A stretch of 64,000 nucleotides of DNA. It comes from an uncultured Desulfobulbus sp. GTDB lineage: Bacteria; Desulfobacterota; Desulfobulbia; Desulfobulbales; Desulfobulbaceae. A program made the position numbers and the translations under genes. The notes under the pieces are model-generated. The model did not search any database. It saw nothing but the letters and a program-made list of their open reading frames with translations, and was not told where the DNA came from. The DNA lies in the NCBI RefSeq assembly GCF_963664075.1, contig NZ_OY760916.1, forward strand, positions 4,711,110 through 4,775,109, read 5' to 3'. Below, one piece after another: positions 24,875 to 41,254 of the stretch (positions are counted from its first letter, which is position 1; each line of letters begins with the position of its first letter).

Positions 24875-25627
24875 CTACAGAGTTTTTTTCGCCTTGCGTG
24901 CTATTCCTGCAAGGCCGATTAGACCGGTACCAAACAATAAAAGTGTTGTTGGTTCGGGGACTGGATTGTTATTTTGGAGAACGATCGACGTCTCTATTTT
25001 AAAATTCGATGCACTCGTATGTCGCTCCGCGAAGAAGAGATCTAGGCTATAGGTGTCCCCCTCTGTGAGGCTCAAAGTGTCCAAATTGACTGAGGAAGAC
25101 ATGGCACCATGTACACCACCAAGATCAATCACGAGTTCATTATTAATAAAGACCCAGAGATCGTCATCGCCTGTGAAGGAGAATGTTTGTCCCTGTTGAT
25201 AGCTGAAGTCTGTATGGAGCTCATAGGTGAAGTGATAGTTATGGCTATTGCCTTCGTTGTCAAAAAGCTGTCCGTCGATGGGGAAAAAATTTGAGTTCGC
25301 GTAGGTGTAAATTCCTGAATTTGTGGCATCATCCAGAGTGATTGTGTGGTAGGCGCTTTGGTTAACTCCTGCAACATCATTGTACCATTGATTAAAACTA
25401 TCGGCGTTTGTCACCTTTGAGGGGGGAGAGTTGTCATTGTATACAGGCTTACCATCAGCACCAAGGGTGGTTTTTACGATGCCTGTTTCCGCCCCTGAAT
25501 ACGCTTCAAAATCTACATGACTTTGTCGGAAATCCCGGATGGTGCCGGTTAAGGAGATGGTATCGGCGCTTGCGACGCCGCTTGCGAAAAGAACAAATAC
25601 AAAACCTATTGCGAGTGCTTTTTTCAT
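24875..25627 (-). CDS. PEP-CTERM surface protein with fibro-slime/PA14-like domain
   Basis: This 250-aa exported protein has a signal peptide (MKKALAIGFVFVLFASGVASA). A fibro-slime-type beta domain (about residues 70-215) shows FSFTGDDDLWVFINNELVIDLGG, then TEGDTYSLDLFFAERHTSASNFKIETS, with several Asp residues that could bind calcium. The C-terminus is PVPEPTTLLLFGTGLIGLAG followed by IARKAKK, the PEP-CTERM sorting signal: motif, membrane helix and basic tail recognised by exosortase. It is therefore predicted to be processed and released into the envelope or extracellular matrix. The start has GGAGGG 4-5 nt upstream of the ATG. No exosortase or polysaccharide gene is in the window. Function beyond a structural or adhesive role cannot be stated. 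Confidence 0.85.
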   Translation of the reverse strand: MKKALAIGFVFVLFASGVASADTISLTGTIRDFRQSHVDFEAYSGAETGIVKTTLGADGKPVYNDNSPPSKVTNADSFNQWYNDVAGVNQSAYHTITLDDATNSGIYTYANSNFFPIDGQLFDNEGNSHNYHFTYELHTDFSYQQGQTFSFTGDDDLWVFINNELVIDLGGVHGAMSSSVNLDTLSLTEGDTYSLDLFFAERHTSASNFKIETSIVLQNNNPVPEPTTLLLFGTGLIGLAGIARKAKKTL

Positions 25628-26141
25628 TTTTCCCTCCGAGGTAAGTAAAAATCATCACAAAAGATGTATGTATTGCCTAGCAATAATTGATCCTTCGTTA
25701 ACAAAAATTTACAAAAAAGAGAGGTGACTCTGAAATTTCCTAGATACGGGGACTATCTGCTGAGAAATTGGCTGATATTTGTTGAAAATGGGTCATTTCT
25801 TTCCTCTTTGGGGAAAATTCTCGCTAACCGAACAGTCCTGCCCATGCATCTTGACCAGCTTGTGATGTGGAAAAGTCCGAAAAACTGAATGTTATGGCTG
25901 CTAAGAGATGATTGTTTTAGTCGAGAAGAGTGAAGTTGCGATTATTTATTTTATCAAATCATGTGGATAGCTTTTCTGACTATCGCATCGCTGTAAGGAT
26001 TCGATTTTCCGAAAACAAGTAATTTTGAGAATCGTGTACGGGCACAGGATCCTGAAAGCAAAACTTATCGCGAGCATAGCCCGCGATAATGAGGAGGATT
26101 TACCGTGATTTTGCATTGTGCTCCGAAGCAAAGCACGCTTT
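25628..26141. other. Gap between gltD and the PEP-CTERM gene
   Basis: This is about 510 nt, AT-rich, with no convincing gene. On the minus strand a hairpin TTATCGCG/CGCGATAA (26065-26089) followed by GTTTTGCTTT is a plausible gltD terminator. The part next to 25628 should hold the PEP-CTERM gene promoter. Confidence 0.5.
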
Positions 26142-32023
<5,882 letters not shown>

Positions 32024-32264
32024 GGTCCTCAGTACGGTTGATATCCTGATTTCACCTTTTGAATGCACTGTCCAGCTCTCTAGAAAACAGGTGATATTCT
32101 CCCACTAAAGCACTGGATTCGTCCCGCTGCAACAGGAATTATTCCTGAATACTCCAAGTTCTCTGGCTGTTTACGTTTGTTTTGGGGTATGAAGGAGACA
32201 GGCAGCGTGCTGTGCTCAGCGTATCACAGCCTCTTACCATTCATCTTTATCCAAAGTATTTGTT

Positions 32265-33563
32265 ATGCATATTGCCACAACCCATCGGAACACGGATTTT
32301 GACGGTCTGGCCTCGATTATAGCAGCGACGCTGCTCTATCCCGGTACGATTGCCGTCTGCCCTAAAAGTGTGAACCCCAATGTGCGTCGTTTTCTTTCCC
32401 TGCACAAAACGTCTATTGACATCATTCTTGCCAAAGAGGTCGACCTTGAAAAGGTACAACGGCTGATTGTGGTGGATACCAACCAGTGGCGCCGTCTTGA
32501 ACGATTGGACAAACTTCGGGAACGTGAGGGCCTGGAGGTCATCCTCTGGGATCATCATATGGGCATTGGCGATATCAACCCTGATATGCAGTGTGTTGAG
32601 AAGATCGGTGCCACCATAACTCTCCTGGTGCGGGAGATGCGTGCCCAGCAGACCACGTTGACCCCCTTGCATGCCACCCTCTTTCTCATTGGTCTCTATG
32701 AAGACACCGGCCAACTGACCTTCAGCTCCACCACACCTGAGGATGCCCGAGCGGCTGCCTTTCTGCTGGAGCAGGGGGCTGATCTCACCATTGTCGCCGA
32801 TTTTCTCAACATGGCCTACGGTGAGGTTCAGAAAAAGGTGCTTTTCCGGTTAATGCGCGATGCGGAGCAGCACGAGATCAAGGGCAAGGTCGTGGGGCTG
32901 GGTGTGGTGCAGATGCATACCCATGCAGAGCTGGCCATGGTGGTGCAGCTGTATGCAAAGATCATCAACGCGGACGCGGTCTTTGTTATCTTTATCAACG
33001 AGGGCGGCGATTATTTCATCATCGGCCGCAGCGCGACCACAGAGATTAATGTCAATTCGATTTTACAGCGTTTTGGTGGGGGCGGTCATCCCGGTGCAGG
33101 TTCGGCCACCATTCGTGACGATGGTGTCTCGCCGGGAGAGTTACGCCAGCAGATCCTGACTGCCCTCAATGAGGAACAGCGTGGCGCGGCCCTGGTTGGC
33201 GATATGATGTCCTTTCCGGTGACCACGGTCGATCCAGCAACCCCGATGCACGAGATCCAACGGATCATGGAAGAAGAAAAAATTCGTGGCATCGTGGTCG
33301 AAGAAAACGGACAGATTCAGGGCATTATTGTCCTCTGGGATATGAAAAAACTCCGCCAGCAAAAACAGTGGAACAGCCCGGTCAAGGCCTTTATGAGCCG
33401 AACCGTCACCACCATTGGCCCGGAGTCGCTTGCCAGCGAGGCTGCCGAGTTGATGGTCCAGAAAAATATCGGCCATCTACCCGTGGTCCAGGGCGAAAAG
33501 GTGATCGGAATCGTCACCCGCACCGACATCATCAACTACCTCTATGGCATGCTCCCTGCCTGA
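32265..33563 (+). CDS. DHH-family phosphoesterase with tandem CBS domains
   Basis: This 432-aa cytoplasmic protein has a DHH domain (THRNTDFDGLASIIAATLLYPG at residues 6-27, VVDTN, WDHHMGI about 94-100), a DHHA1 domain ending in RFGGGGHPGAGSATIRD (about 265-280) and a pair of CBS domains (about 305-430: DMMSFPVTTVDPATPMHEI, FMSRTVTTIGPESLASEAAE). DHH/DHHA1 proteins hydrolyse small phosphodiesters or nanoRNA; CBS pairs usually sense adenine nucleotides. It has the same layout as the N-terminal two thirds of the protein at 58913-61600 but lacks the nucleotidyltransferase part. The ATG at 32265 has no strong ribosome site. It is divergent from gltB and apparently monocistronic. The true substrate is unknown. 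Confidence 0.85.
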   Translation: MHIATTHRNTDFDGLASIIAATLLYPGTIAVCPKSVNPNVRRFLSLHKTSIDIILAKEVDLEKVQRLIVVDTNQWRRLERLDKLREREGLEVILWDHHMGIGDINPDMQCVEKIGATITLLVREMRAQQTTLTPLHATLFLIGLYEDTGQLTFSSTTPEDARAAAFLLEQGADLTIVADFLNMAYGEVQKKVLFRLMRDAEQHEIKGKVVGLGVVQMHTHAELAMVVQLYAKIINADAVFVIFINEGGDYFIIGRSATTEINVNSILQRFGGGGHPGAGSATIRDDGVSPGELRQQILTALNEEQRGAALVGDMMSFPVTTVDPATPMHEIQRIMEEEKIRGIVVEENGQIQGIIVLWDMKKLRQQKQWNSPVKAFMSRTVTTIGPESLASEAAELMVQKNIGHLPVVQGEKVIGIVTRTDIINYLYGMLPA

Positions 33564-33782
33564 GAGTGCAAAAAAATGGCTGAGATAATTTATTATTTCT
33601 ATTCAAAAAAGTCTGTGATAGGATTTTTGTACACGCCTATGAACAAAAATTAACCCTTGCGAGTACTGTGCTTGTGAGAGACCTTTTTTGTTGTAGACAT
33701 GTTGGCCGGAGATACCTGGAATGCAGGCGGTTTCCCTCTCCTTGCACGATCCTGGAAAAACAAGGTTGTCTGTTCTCAGCGG

Positions 33783-35017
33783 ATGAAATCACAAAGAGCA
33801 ATTTCTCTATGGCAAATACTCTGGTGTTTGACTGTAGCTGCTGTCCCCTCATTGGGGGCAGCGGGCGAGGCTGCGTTCAACGAGTATTTTGATATGGATA
33901 TTGCCTAGCTGATGAACATCACTGTGACCTCAGCCATCTTTGTCATCACCCAGGAGGATATTCGCCGTTCCGGTGTCACCTCCATTCCTGAAGCCCTGGC
34001 CATGGCACCGGGGATTCAGGTGTTCCAAATCAACAGTTATCGTTGGTCAGTCTCTTCCCGTGGATTTCCCGGGTATAACTCTACCAATTTGCTGCTCCTC
34101 ATTGATGGCCGCTCCCTCTATTCACCGGGGTATAGCGGCACTTACTGGGATTCCCAGAGTACTCTGCTCGAGGATGTGGACCGTATCGAGGTGATTCGTG
34201 GACCTGGAGCGACGGTCTGGGGGGCCAACGCTGTCAATGGGATTATCAACATCATCACCAAAAAGAGTGAGGAAACGCAAGGGGGGGATGGTTCGCCTGG
34301 GGATGGGCAACGAAGGCCGCTTTTCCAGTGCTGCCCGTTATGGGGCCAAGCTTGGAGAGGAGACCTATGGTCGTTTCTCCCAGGAATTTGGTGCTGGGCG
34401 TGTTTTGAGTTTTCAAAGCTATGTGGATGCCAGCAGCTATGAGATGGATCAAAGCACCTTTGAACAGCATTTTGACACATTGGATCTTGACCTGCAGTAC
34501 CAAACCCCCGTGGGGATCGGTATAACCTGATGATGGAGCTCGGGTTCAGGCAAACTGAAATCGATTTTACCTCCGATACTATTCTTCTCTTTCCTGATCG
34601 CAGTGATCAACTATACAGCGCCTTTGTTCAGGATGAGATCAATCTCATTCCAAATAAGCTGTGGCTGACTCTAGGCAGCAAATACGAACACAACGATTAT
34701 ACTGGCAGTGAATGGCAACCCAGTGCCAAGCTGTTATGGAAGCTGCAGCCCAAACATTCGCTTTGGGTCTCAGTGGCTCGGGCCGTACGTACACCAACGA
34801 TCCTTGAACAACAGGGCGAGACAGTGGTCAGCAATATGCCATCTCCTTTTGGTGTGGGCAAGGTGGCCTTTGTTGGGCAAAGGGGATTTGATTCCGAGAC
34901 TCTGCTTGCCTATGAGGCTGGCTACAGATGGCAGGCAAGTCCAATTTTCTCCATGGATCTTGCTCTCTTTCTCAATGGGTATGATAAACTGTTTACATTT
35001 GTGACCACGCCCGTGGC
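33783..35017 (+). pseudogene. TonB-dependent receptor relic 1
   Basis: This is a degraded relative of the intact receptor at 35821. From ATG 33783 it encodes a signal-peptide-like start and NEYFDMDIA, then an in-frame TAG where the intact gene has SQLMNI. About 13 codons are missing before IFVITQEDIRRSGVTSIPE. The plug domain follows (SSRGFPGYNSTNLLLLIDGR, RIEVIRGPGATVWGANAVNG). A frameshift after EETQGG, a roughly 100-codon deletion around GRVLSFQSYVDAS and another frameshift near 34530 precede barrel sequence (PDRSDQLYSAFVQDEINLIP). The end of the barrel is lost at the join with relic 2. With several independent lesions it cannot be functional. Confidence 0.9.
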
Positions 35018-35770
35018 ATCACTGTGACCTCGGTGGCAAAGCGTGAACAGCAGCTCTCCGATGCGGCTGCGGCCATCTTTGTTATCACCCAGGAAGATCT
35101 CCGGCGCTCCGGCGTGACGACCATCCCCGCTGCTCTGGCCATGGCACCGGGAATTCAGGTCGCCAAAATATCTGCTTCCAAGTGGTCGGTGTCCTCCCGT
35201 GGTTTTCCCGGGCTCATGTCCAATAAACTTTTGATACTTATTGATGGGCGCTCGGTGTATTCTCCTCTCTATAGCGGCGTATTTTGGGATCAAAATATCG
35301 TCATGCTTGAAGATGTCGATCGCATTGAAATTATCCGTGGGCCTGGCGGGGCACTTTGGGGAGCGAACGCAGTCAACGGAGTAATTAACATCATCACAAA
35401 AAATGCGGAAGAGACTCAAGGAGGACTTGCTCGGGTAAGTGTTGGCGATGATGAACCGTTCAGCACGGCCCTGCGGTACGGCGGTAAAATCGGCGAAACT
35501 ACCTATGCGCGTCTTTATGCCCTTTATGAAGATCATGGCAGCAATACCTTGCGGACAGGAGGCGCGGATGCCGACGACGACTGGCAGCCGCTGCAGGCAG
35601 GGTTTCGCATGGATGGGAGCCCTGGTGCTGTTAGAGAATGGACCCTGCAGGGGGATGCCTACAAAAACACAGGCGATTGCTCTAGAGATTTTGAGCACAC
35701 GCTATAACGACGGCAGCCCGCAACTGAGATTGATGAAAGGATTTATGGCAAGCTGACATGGCGCTTTTAG
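35018..35770 (+). pseudogene. TonB-dependent receptor relic 2
   Basis: This second degraded copy starts abruptly inside the plug (ITVTSVAKREQQLSDAAAA) with no signal peptide, fused to the barrel of relic 1. The plug and first barrel strands are intact (RGFPGLMSNKLLILIDGR, RIEIIRGPGGALWGANAVNG, TALRYGGKIGETTYARL) until about 35690. Then roughly 400 codons are deleted, and only the C-terminal strand remains in another frame: IYGKLTWRF and stop at 35768-35770, matching VYGKITWRF of the intact gene. It keeps the terminal aromatic residue used for outer-membrane assembly but cannot form a barrel. Confidence 0.9.
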
Positions 35771-35820
35771 GCTGAGAGAGGTTTTAACATGATAAAACAG
35801 AGAGAACGGGCTGACTTCTT

Positions 35821-37833
35821 ATGATACAAGCAAAATCATATTCGCACGGAATCGTCGCCACAGTGCTTCTAGCCTTGGGCGAAGCTCTTCCCATAGCTCA
35901 GGCTGCCACAGCCAACGAGTATCTCGACCTTGATATCAGCCAGTTGATGAATATCACCATTACCTCGGTGGCCAAACGGGATCAACGGCTTGCTGATGCT
36001 CCGGCGGCGGTGTTTGTCATCACCCAGGAAGATATTCGTCGCTCCGGCGTGACCAATATCCCTGAAGCCCTGGCCATGGCACCGGGAATCCATGTTGCCC
36101 AGATTTCCGCCTCTAAATGGTCGATTTCCTCCCGGGGCTTTGCCGGGTTCACCTCCAATAAACTCCTCGTACTTATCGATGGACGTTCGGTTTATTCTCC
36201 GGCCTACAGCGGTGTCTTCTGGGATGCGCAGAATACACTGTTGGAAGATATTGATCGTATTGAGGTTATTCGCGGGCCAGGTGGTACCCTCTGGGGCGCC
36301 AATGCGGTCAACGGTGTGATCAATATTATCACTAAAAGTGCAGAACAGACCCAGGGGGGACTGGCACGTGCCAGCTTTGGGGGGGAAGGAGCCCTCTCCA
36401 TGACGGGGCGCTATGGGGGTAAGCTCTCAGAGTCCACCTCTGCCCGGTTTTATCTCACGTATGATGTCTTTGCAGGGAATCGCTTGGCCTCCACAGGCGC
36501 AGATGGCAATGATTCCTGGCATCCAGGCCAGGTCGGTTTTCGCTTTGATGGTCGCCCCAATGGAGCAAACGAATGGACACTTCAGGGGGATGTTTATGAA
36601 AATGAAGGGGATCAGTGGGTCATTCCCTACTGGACGGCTGCATCGACCAATTATGATACACTTGATGATAATTTCGATGCCAAAGGGGGAAATCTTCTCG
36701 GACGGTGGCGGCGGGAGCTTGGGACTGATCAGGCCCTGACCCTGAAAGCCTATTACGATTATAACAAGCGAAACGATGCGGTCTTTAATCTTGAATTCAC
36801 CACCTTTGATCTCGACCTGCAGTATGAGACCAAGATCGGTCAGCGACAGAAATTAACCATGGGAGCGGGGTATCGCTCGATTCAGGGAGAGTTTGATCCC
36901 TCCTATCAGGTCGTCTTGCCAGATCGTGATGATACCCTTTACAGCACTTTTGTGCAGGATGAGATCAATCTGGTCAGCGACCGACTCTGGTTGACCCTGG
37001 GCACAAAGTTCGAACACAACGACTACACTGGCAACGAATGGCAGCCCAGTGCGAAAGTATTGTGGAAGCCAGCGGAGAACCATTCCGTTTGGGCCTCAGC
37101 AGCAAGAGCCGTGCGCACCCCCTCCATCGTTGAACAGTATGGTCAAGTGCTCATGCAGCGTCTTCCTTCTATTGGGACGAACATCTATTTTACTGGGAAC
37201 GAGGACTTTGATTCAGAGCGTGTGACCGCCTATGAGCTGGGCTACCGTTGGCAAGCAAAGAGGACGCTCTCCTTTGATCTGGCACTGTTTTACAATGAGT
37301 ATGATGATATTTATTCGGTGAGTCCGGATCTTTCAAATCTTCCAGTTGAAGTGAACAACTATTTTGTCAATGCGCAGGCGGGGCAAGGGAAGGGGCTGGA
37401 GCTGACGGTGGACTGGCAGCCTCAGACCTGGCTTTCCTTTGCTCTGGCCTATTCGTATCTTGACATGGAGATAGCAGGAGACGGGATTCAGGCAGGAAGC
37501 TCTTGGGTGTCCCGGTCGGCCCCGAAAAAACAGCTTTCCTTACGCTCTTCCATCGCTCTTGCAGATGACTGGCGCCTGAATCTCTGGTGGCGTTATGTGG
37601 ATACCGTCGAATGTCGTGATAATACAAATATTACAGGGAACATCCCCATTGAAATTGATGACTACTACGTCTTCAACGCCAACCTGATCTGGACTCCAAA
37701 CGAACATCTAGAATTGATGCTTGCAGGGCAAAATCTTCTGGATAGTGAGCAGTTACGCTATATTTCCGAATACCAGACTCCTGCCACAGAGGTGGAGCGT
37801 TTAGTTTACGGAAAGATTACCTGGCGGTTTTAA
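35821..37833 (+). CDS. TonB-dependent outer-membrane receptor
   Basis: This 670-aa outer-membrane protein has a signal peptide (cleavage after about AQA, residue 29). The plug domain (about 45-165) shows FVITQEDIRRSGVTNIPEAL, SSRGFAGFTSNKLLVLIDGR and RIEVIRGPGGTLWGANAVNG. The beta-barrel ends in YGKITWRF with the terminal Phe needed for insertion. Such receptors import siderophores, cobalamin, metals or glycans using the Ton system; the ligand is not evident. The ATG at 35821 has only a weak ribosome site. It is followed 20 nt later by a YfiR-family gene and a hybrid histidine kinase, all on the same strand. This suggests that the receptor feeds a signalling pathway rather than only uptake. 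Two decayed paralogues lie directly upstream. Confidence 0.9.
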   Translation: MIQAKSYSHGIVATVLLALGEALPIAQAATANEYLDLDISQLMNITITSVAKRDQRLADAPAAVFVITQEDIRRSGVTNIPEALAMAPGIHVAQISASKWSISSRGFAGFTSNKLLVLIDGRSVYSPAYSGVFWDAQNTLLEDIDRIEVIRGPGGTLWGANAVNGVINIITKSAEQTQGGLARASFGGEGALSMTGRYGGKLSESTSARFYLTYDVFAGNRLASTGADGNDSWHPGQVGFRFDGRPNGANEWTLQGDVYENEGDQWVIPYWTAASTNYDTLDDNFDAKGGNLLGRWRRELGTDQALTLKAYYDYNKRNDAVFNLEFTTFDLDLQYETKIGQRQKLTMGAGYRSIQGEFDPSYQVVLPDRDDTLYSTFVQDEINLVSDRLWLTLGTKFEHNDYTGNEWQPSAKVLWKPAENHSVWASAARAVRTPSIVEQYGQVLMQRLPSIGTNIYFTGNEDFDSERVTAYELGYRWQAKRTLSFDLALFYNEYDDIYSVSPDLSNLPVEVNNYFVNAQAGQGKGLELTVDWQPQTWLSFALAYSYLDMEIAGDGIQAGSSWVSRSAPKKQLSLRSSIALADDWRLNLWWRYVDTVECRDNTNITGNIPIEIDDYYVFNANLIWTPNEHLELMLAGQNLLDSEQLRYISEYQTPATEVERLVYGKITWRF

Positions 37834-37853
37834 CCTTTGCCGCTGCATTGCTG

Positions 37854-38390
37854 ATGCGAACACGTATACTCCATATTTTTGTTTTGCTTGTTCTCCTGTT
37901 GGGGGGGAGTGCGCCTTGGGTGCGAGCTGAGCAGGGAGGTGTTGAATATAAGGTTAAGGCCGCTTTCCTTCTCAATTTTGCCCGCTTTATTACCTGGCCA
38001 TCTCAGAATACCTCTGCTGAGGGCTTTCCCCTTTGTGTCGTGGGGGAGGATCCCTTTGGTGAAGCGCTGGCAGGCATTGAAACCAAAATGGTCGGAGGAA
38101 AACAAGTCTCCCTGCAGTACCTTCAGTCCTCCACCATGGAACTGGGGCAGTGCCGTATGGTGTTTGTCAGCCGCTCGGAAAAGAACAACCTCAGCCGTAT
38201 TCTGAAGCGGATCGCAGGGCTTCCGGTGGTGAGCGTCAGTGATATTGACGGATTTTCCGATGCGGGCGGGCTTTTTGAGTTCAAGGATCAGCGCGGCCGT
38301 CTTTCTTTTATTATCAACAACTCCAAGGCCAAAAGTATGGGGCTTAGTATCAGTTCTTCCTTGCTCAATTTGGCAGTTGACGTACTCTAA
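37854..38390 (+). CDS. YfiR-family (DUF4154) periplasmic protein
   Basis: This 178-aa protein has a signal peptide ([21 protein letters not shown]) and then the YfiR-type domain: [18 protein letters not shown] (about residues 26-43), [46 protein letters not shown] and [22 protein letters not shown]. In Pseudomonas, YfiR represses a membrane diguanylate cyclase from the periplasm. Here the neighbouring membrane protein is a histidine kinase, so the protein probably modulates the kinase's periplasmic sensor. The ATG at 37854 was chosen over a TTG 6 nt earlier. It sits between the receptor and the kinase with gaps of 20 and 4 nt, a clear operon. Confidence 0.88.
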   Translation: MRTRILHIFVLLVLLLGGSAPWVRAEQGGVEYKVKAAFLLNFARFITWPSQNTSAEGFPLCVVGEDPFGEALAGIETKMVGGKQVSLQYLQSSTMELGQCRMVFVSRSEKNNLSRILKRIAGLPVVSVSDIDGFSDAGGLFEFKDQRGRLSFIINNSKAKSMGLSISSSLLNLAVDVL

Positions 38391-38394
38391 ACCT

Positions 38395-41208
38395 ATGAAA
38401 ACCTGGTTTGCACACCTTCCCATACGCTTCAAACTGCACCTGGTTGTGCTTCTGGCCTGTACCCTGGCACTTTTTCTGGTCATGGTGGCCTCCTTTGTCG
38501 GTCAGTGGACCATGGTCCGCAAACAGACAGCTAACGAGGTGCAGACCCTGGGGCGGGTCATAGCAGGCAACTGCAGTGCCGGTGTCGCCTTTGATGATCG
38601 AGTGACCCTGCGCGGTCTTGTCGGGACGCTTTCCGCCAAACCCAATGTGATGCTTGCTCGTATTTACTCTGCGGGCGGCGAGTTGCTGGCAAAATATACT
38701 AATGCAGCGTTTCCCGAAAGCCAGAAGAACAATGACAACCTGGAAGCGATTTCCGGTGATGGCTTGCGCTATGACCGCCAGGGGTGCGAGCTTCTTGAGC
38801 CCATCGTGCTGGAAAAGGAGACCATTGGCTACCTGTATCTGCAGGTAAGTCTGCAGGAGGTGAACCGCAGCCTGCTTTGGCTTGGCCTGATGATGATCGG
38901 CATGCTTTTTTTCGGGTTGCTTTTTGCCGGTCTGTTGTCTCGCCGCCTGTTGCGGGTGATCATCGGACCGATCACGCAGCTCTCTGAGATCATGCAGCGC
39001 ATCTCTGAGGAACGGGATTATACCGTCCGCTCCCCCTTGACCAGTAAAGACGAGCTCGGGTTGTTGTCCAGCGGCTTTAACGGCATGATCGCCCAGATTC
39101 AACAGCGTGACCTCTATCTTGAAGAGCAGGTAGAGGCCCGAACCCACGATTTGCTCGAGGCCAAAGAGGCTGCCGAAGCAGCTAACCAGGCAAAGAGTTT
39201 ATTCCTGGCAAACATGAGTCACGAGATTCGTACGCCGATGAATGCCATCATCGGCATGACTCGGTTAGTCCTGGAGCAGATTTCAGATGGTGCTCAGCGT
39301 AAGCTTTTGAAAACGGTGAGGAACTCTGCTGACAGCCTCTTAGGTATTTTGAATGATATCCTTGATTTCTCTAAGATCGAGGCCGGGCAGTTTCTGCTGA
39401 GTAAAAAACCTTTTGTCCTTCGGCAGATGATAGAAAATGTCATCTCTACCATGTACGTCCCGGCAGTGGAAAAGGGATTGCAACTTGAGTTTATTGAAAA
39501 TGATACCCTGCCTAAGGTGCTCATTGGTGATGATCTGCGCTTGCGCCAGATCTTTTTTAACCTGGTGGGTAATGCGATAAAATTTACCGAAAAAGGATCC
39601 GTGGTCATCTCGCTTGTCGAGCTTGAGGAGGCCTCACAGCCGGGTTGGTGTATGCTGCATGCCAGCGTTCGGGATACAGGCATCGGCATTGATGCGGAAA
39701 AACAAGAAAAGATCTTTAATACCTTTGAACAGGCCGATGGCTCTTATGTTCGCAAGTATGGAGGGACTGGATTGGGCCTGGCCATCAGTCGGCAGCTCGC
39801 GGAGATGATGGGTGGACGCATGTGGGTGGAAAGTGTTCCTGGTGAGGGCTCTACATTTCATTTTACTCTAAATATGGAGCTGGGTGAGGAGCAGCAGGTC
39901 CAAGACGAGGCTGACTCCGTGCCTACGCAGCGTATTGTCGGTCTGGATATATTGGTGGTGGACGATAATGAGGTGAACCGCGATCTGGCTCGTATGGTCC
40001 TGGAACAGGATCACAGCGTCAAGGTCGCGGGGAACGGCATTGCCGCCTTGGAAATGCTGGCACAGGGCGTCAAGGTAGATGTGGTCCTTATGGATGTGCA
40101 GATGCCGGTTATGGATGGTCTCACTACCACTCGAATAATTCGTGCTGTTGAACAGGGTGGAAAGGTCACTCCAGCCATCGAGATCGAGTTGGAGCAGCGA
40201 CTCAGCCAAAGACTTGGTGGGAAATCACTTCCAATCATTGCCATGACCGCCCATGCCATGGGGGGGGATCAGGATATGTGCTTGCAGGCAGGTATGGACG
40301 CCTATGTCACCAAACCCTTTCATCCTGAACAATTACTTGCCGCGTTACTGTCCTTGGACAATCTTCATGCGGGGACCCTTTGCACCTGGGATGAAAAAAC
40401 AGTGAGTAAAAAAGCAGAGGAAACAGAGCTCCTCAGTGAAGAACCGGTCAGTGTCGGTCAAGTGCGCTCACATCTGCACGCCTCGGCCAACTTTACCCTG
40501 GAGCAGGTAGAGCGGCTGCTGACCACTTCCCGTAAAAGTGTGGGTAAGCTCCTGATTCAGAGTCATGGTGCCTTGAAAAAACGCGATTTCCAGGAGCTGG
40601 GGCTGGTTGCGCATACCCTCAAAGGCACGTTGCTTCAATGTGGAGTGAAAGGCTGGGCTGCACGGGCACAGCATCTGTTTGAATTAGCCAAACAAGAAGA
40701 CTATCAGGCTGCAATCGCTGAACTCGACTCTATCCAACAAGGCATTGTCAACCTTGTTCCTGAGCAGGAGCGGGCGGATGAGACCGGTGCTGGCAATACC
40801 CAGGCGACCGAGCATGCCCAAGAGAGCCGTGCCCGTATTTTGGTGATGGAAGATGAAGAGGTCATTCGCGAGGTGGTCTGCGGAATGTTGCAGTACCTGG
40901 GGTATAGCTGCGACCTGGCCAGCAATGGGGAAGAAGGCATTGCACTCTACAGCAAAGCGTTGGAAAAAGGGCAGGCCTATGGGCTGGTTATGACTGATCT
41001 CCAGGTTGCCGATGGCATGGGGGGGCAGAAGATGGCCCAACATATCCTCGAGCTGGATGCGCAGGCTCGAATTTTTGTCTCCAGTGGTGATGCCCAGGAT
41101 CCGGTCATGCAGGACTATCGCGAGTACGGTTTTTCAGGCAAGGTGAAAAAACCGTACTCGGTCCAAAATTTGGCAGCGATGCTGGAGGATCTGTTTGGAC
41201 AATCCTAA
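38395..41208 (+). CDS. Hybrid sensor histidine kinase (HK-REC-Hpt-REC)
   Basis: This 937-aa inner-membrane protein has TM1 (about residues 15-37), a periplasmic sensor region of about 120 residues (CHASE8-like), TM2 ([22 protein letters not shown]), HAMP, HisKA with phospho-accepting His276 ([16 protein letters not shown]) and HATPase ([26 protein letters not shown]). A first receiver follows ([16 protein letters not shown], Asp567 in [11 protein letters not shown]), then an Hpt domain (His740 in [13 protein letters not shown]) and a second receiver ([13 protein letters not shown], Asp868 in MTDLQVADG). All phosphorelay residues are present. The ATG at 38395 lies 4 nt after the yfiR-like stop; the same frame is open upstream but overlaps that gene. 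No output regulator is adjacent. It probably integrates the state of the receptor and the YfiR-like protein. Confidence 0.92.
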   Translation: MKTWFAHLPIRFKLHLVVLLACTLALFLVMVASFVGQWTMVRKQTANEVQTLGRVIAGNCSAGVAFDDRVTLRGLVGTLSAKPNVMLARIYSAGGELLAKYTNAAFPESQKNNDNLEAISGDGLRYDRQGCELLEPIVLEKETIGYLYLQVSLQEVNRSLLWLGLMMIGMLFFGLLFAGLLSRRLLRVIIGPITQLSEIMQRISEERDYTVRSPLTSKDELGLLSSGFNGMIAQIQQRDLYLEEQVEARTHDLLEAKEAAEAANQAKSLFLANMSHEIRTPMNAIIGMTRLVLEQISDGAQRKLLKTVRNSADSLLGILNDILDFSKIEAGQFLLSKKPFVLRQMIENVISTMYVPAVEKGLQLEFIENDTLPKVLIGDDLRLRQIFFNLVGNAIKFTEKGSVVISLVELEEASQPGWCMLHASVRDTGIGIDAEKQEKIFNTFEQADGSYVRKYGGTGLGLAISRQLAEMMGGRMWVESVPGEGSTFHFTLNMELGEEQQVQDEADSVPTQRIVGLDILVVDDNEVNRDLARMVLEQDHSVKVAGNGIAALEMLAQGVKVDVVLMDVQMPVMDGLTTTRIIRAVEQGGKVTPAIEIELEQRLSQRLGGKSLPIIAMTAHAMGGDQDMCLQAGMDAYVTKPFHPEQLLAALLSLDNLHAGTLCTWDEKTVSKKAEETELLSEEPVSVGQVRSHLHASANFTLEQVERLLTTSRKSVGKLLIQSHGALKKRDFQELGLVAHTLKGTLLQCGVKGWAARAQHLFELAKQEDYQAAIAELDSIQQGIVNLVPEQERADETGAGNTQATEHAQESRARILVMEDEEVIREVVCGMLQYLGYSCDLASNGEEGIALYSKALEKGQAYGLVMTDLQVADGMGGQKMAQHILELDAQARIFVSSGDAQDPVMQDYREYGFSGKVKKPYSVQNLAAMLEDLFGQS

Positions 41209-41254
41209 GTGAGCAATTGTAGTCAATACTCACCCGTCGTCACGGGAGGAGGTC

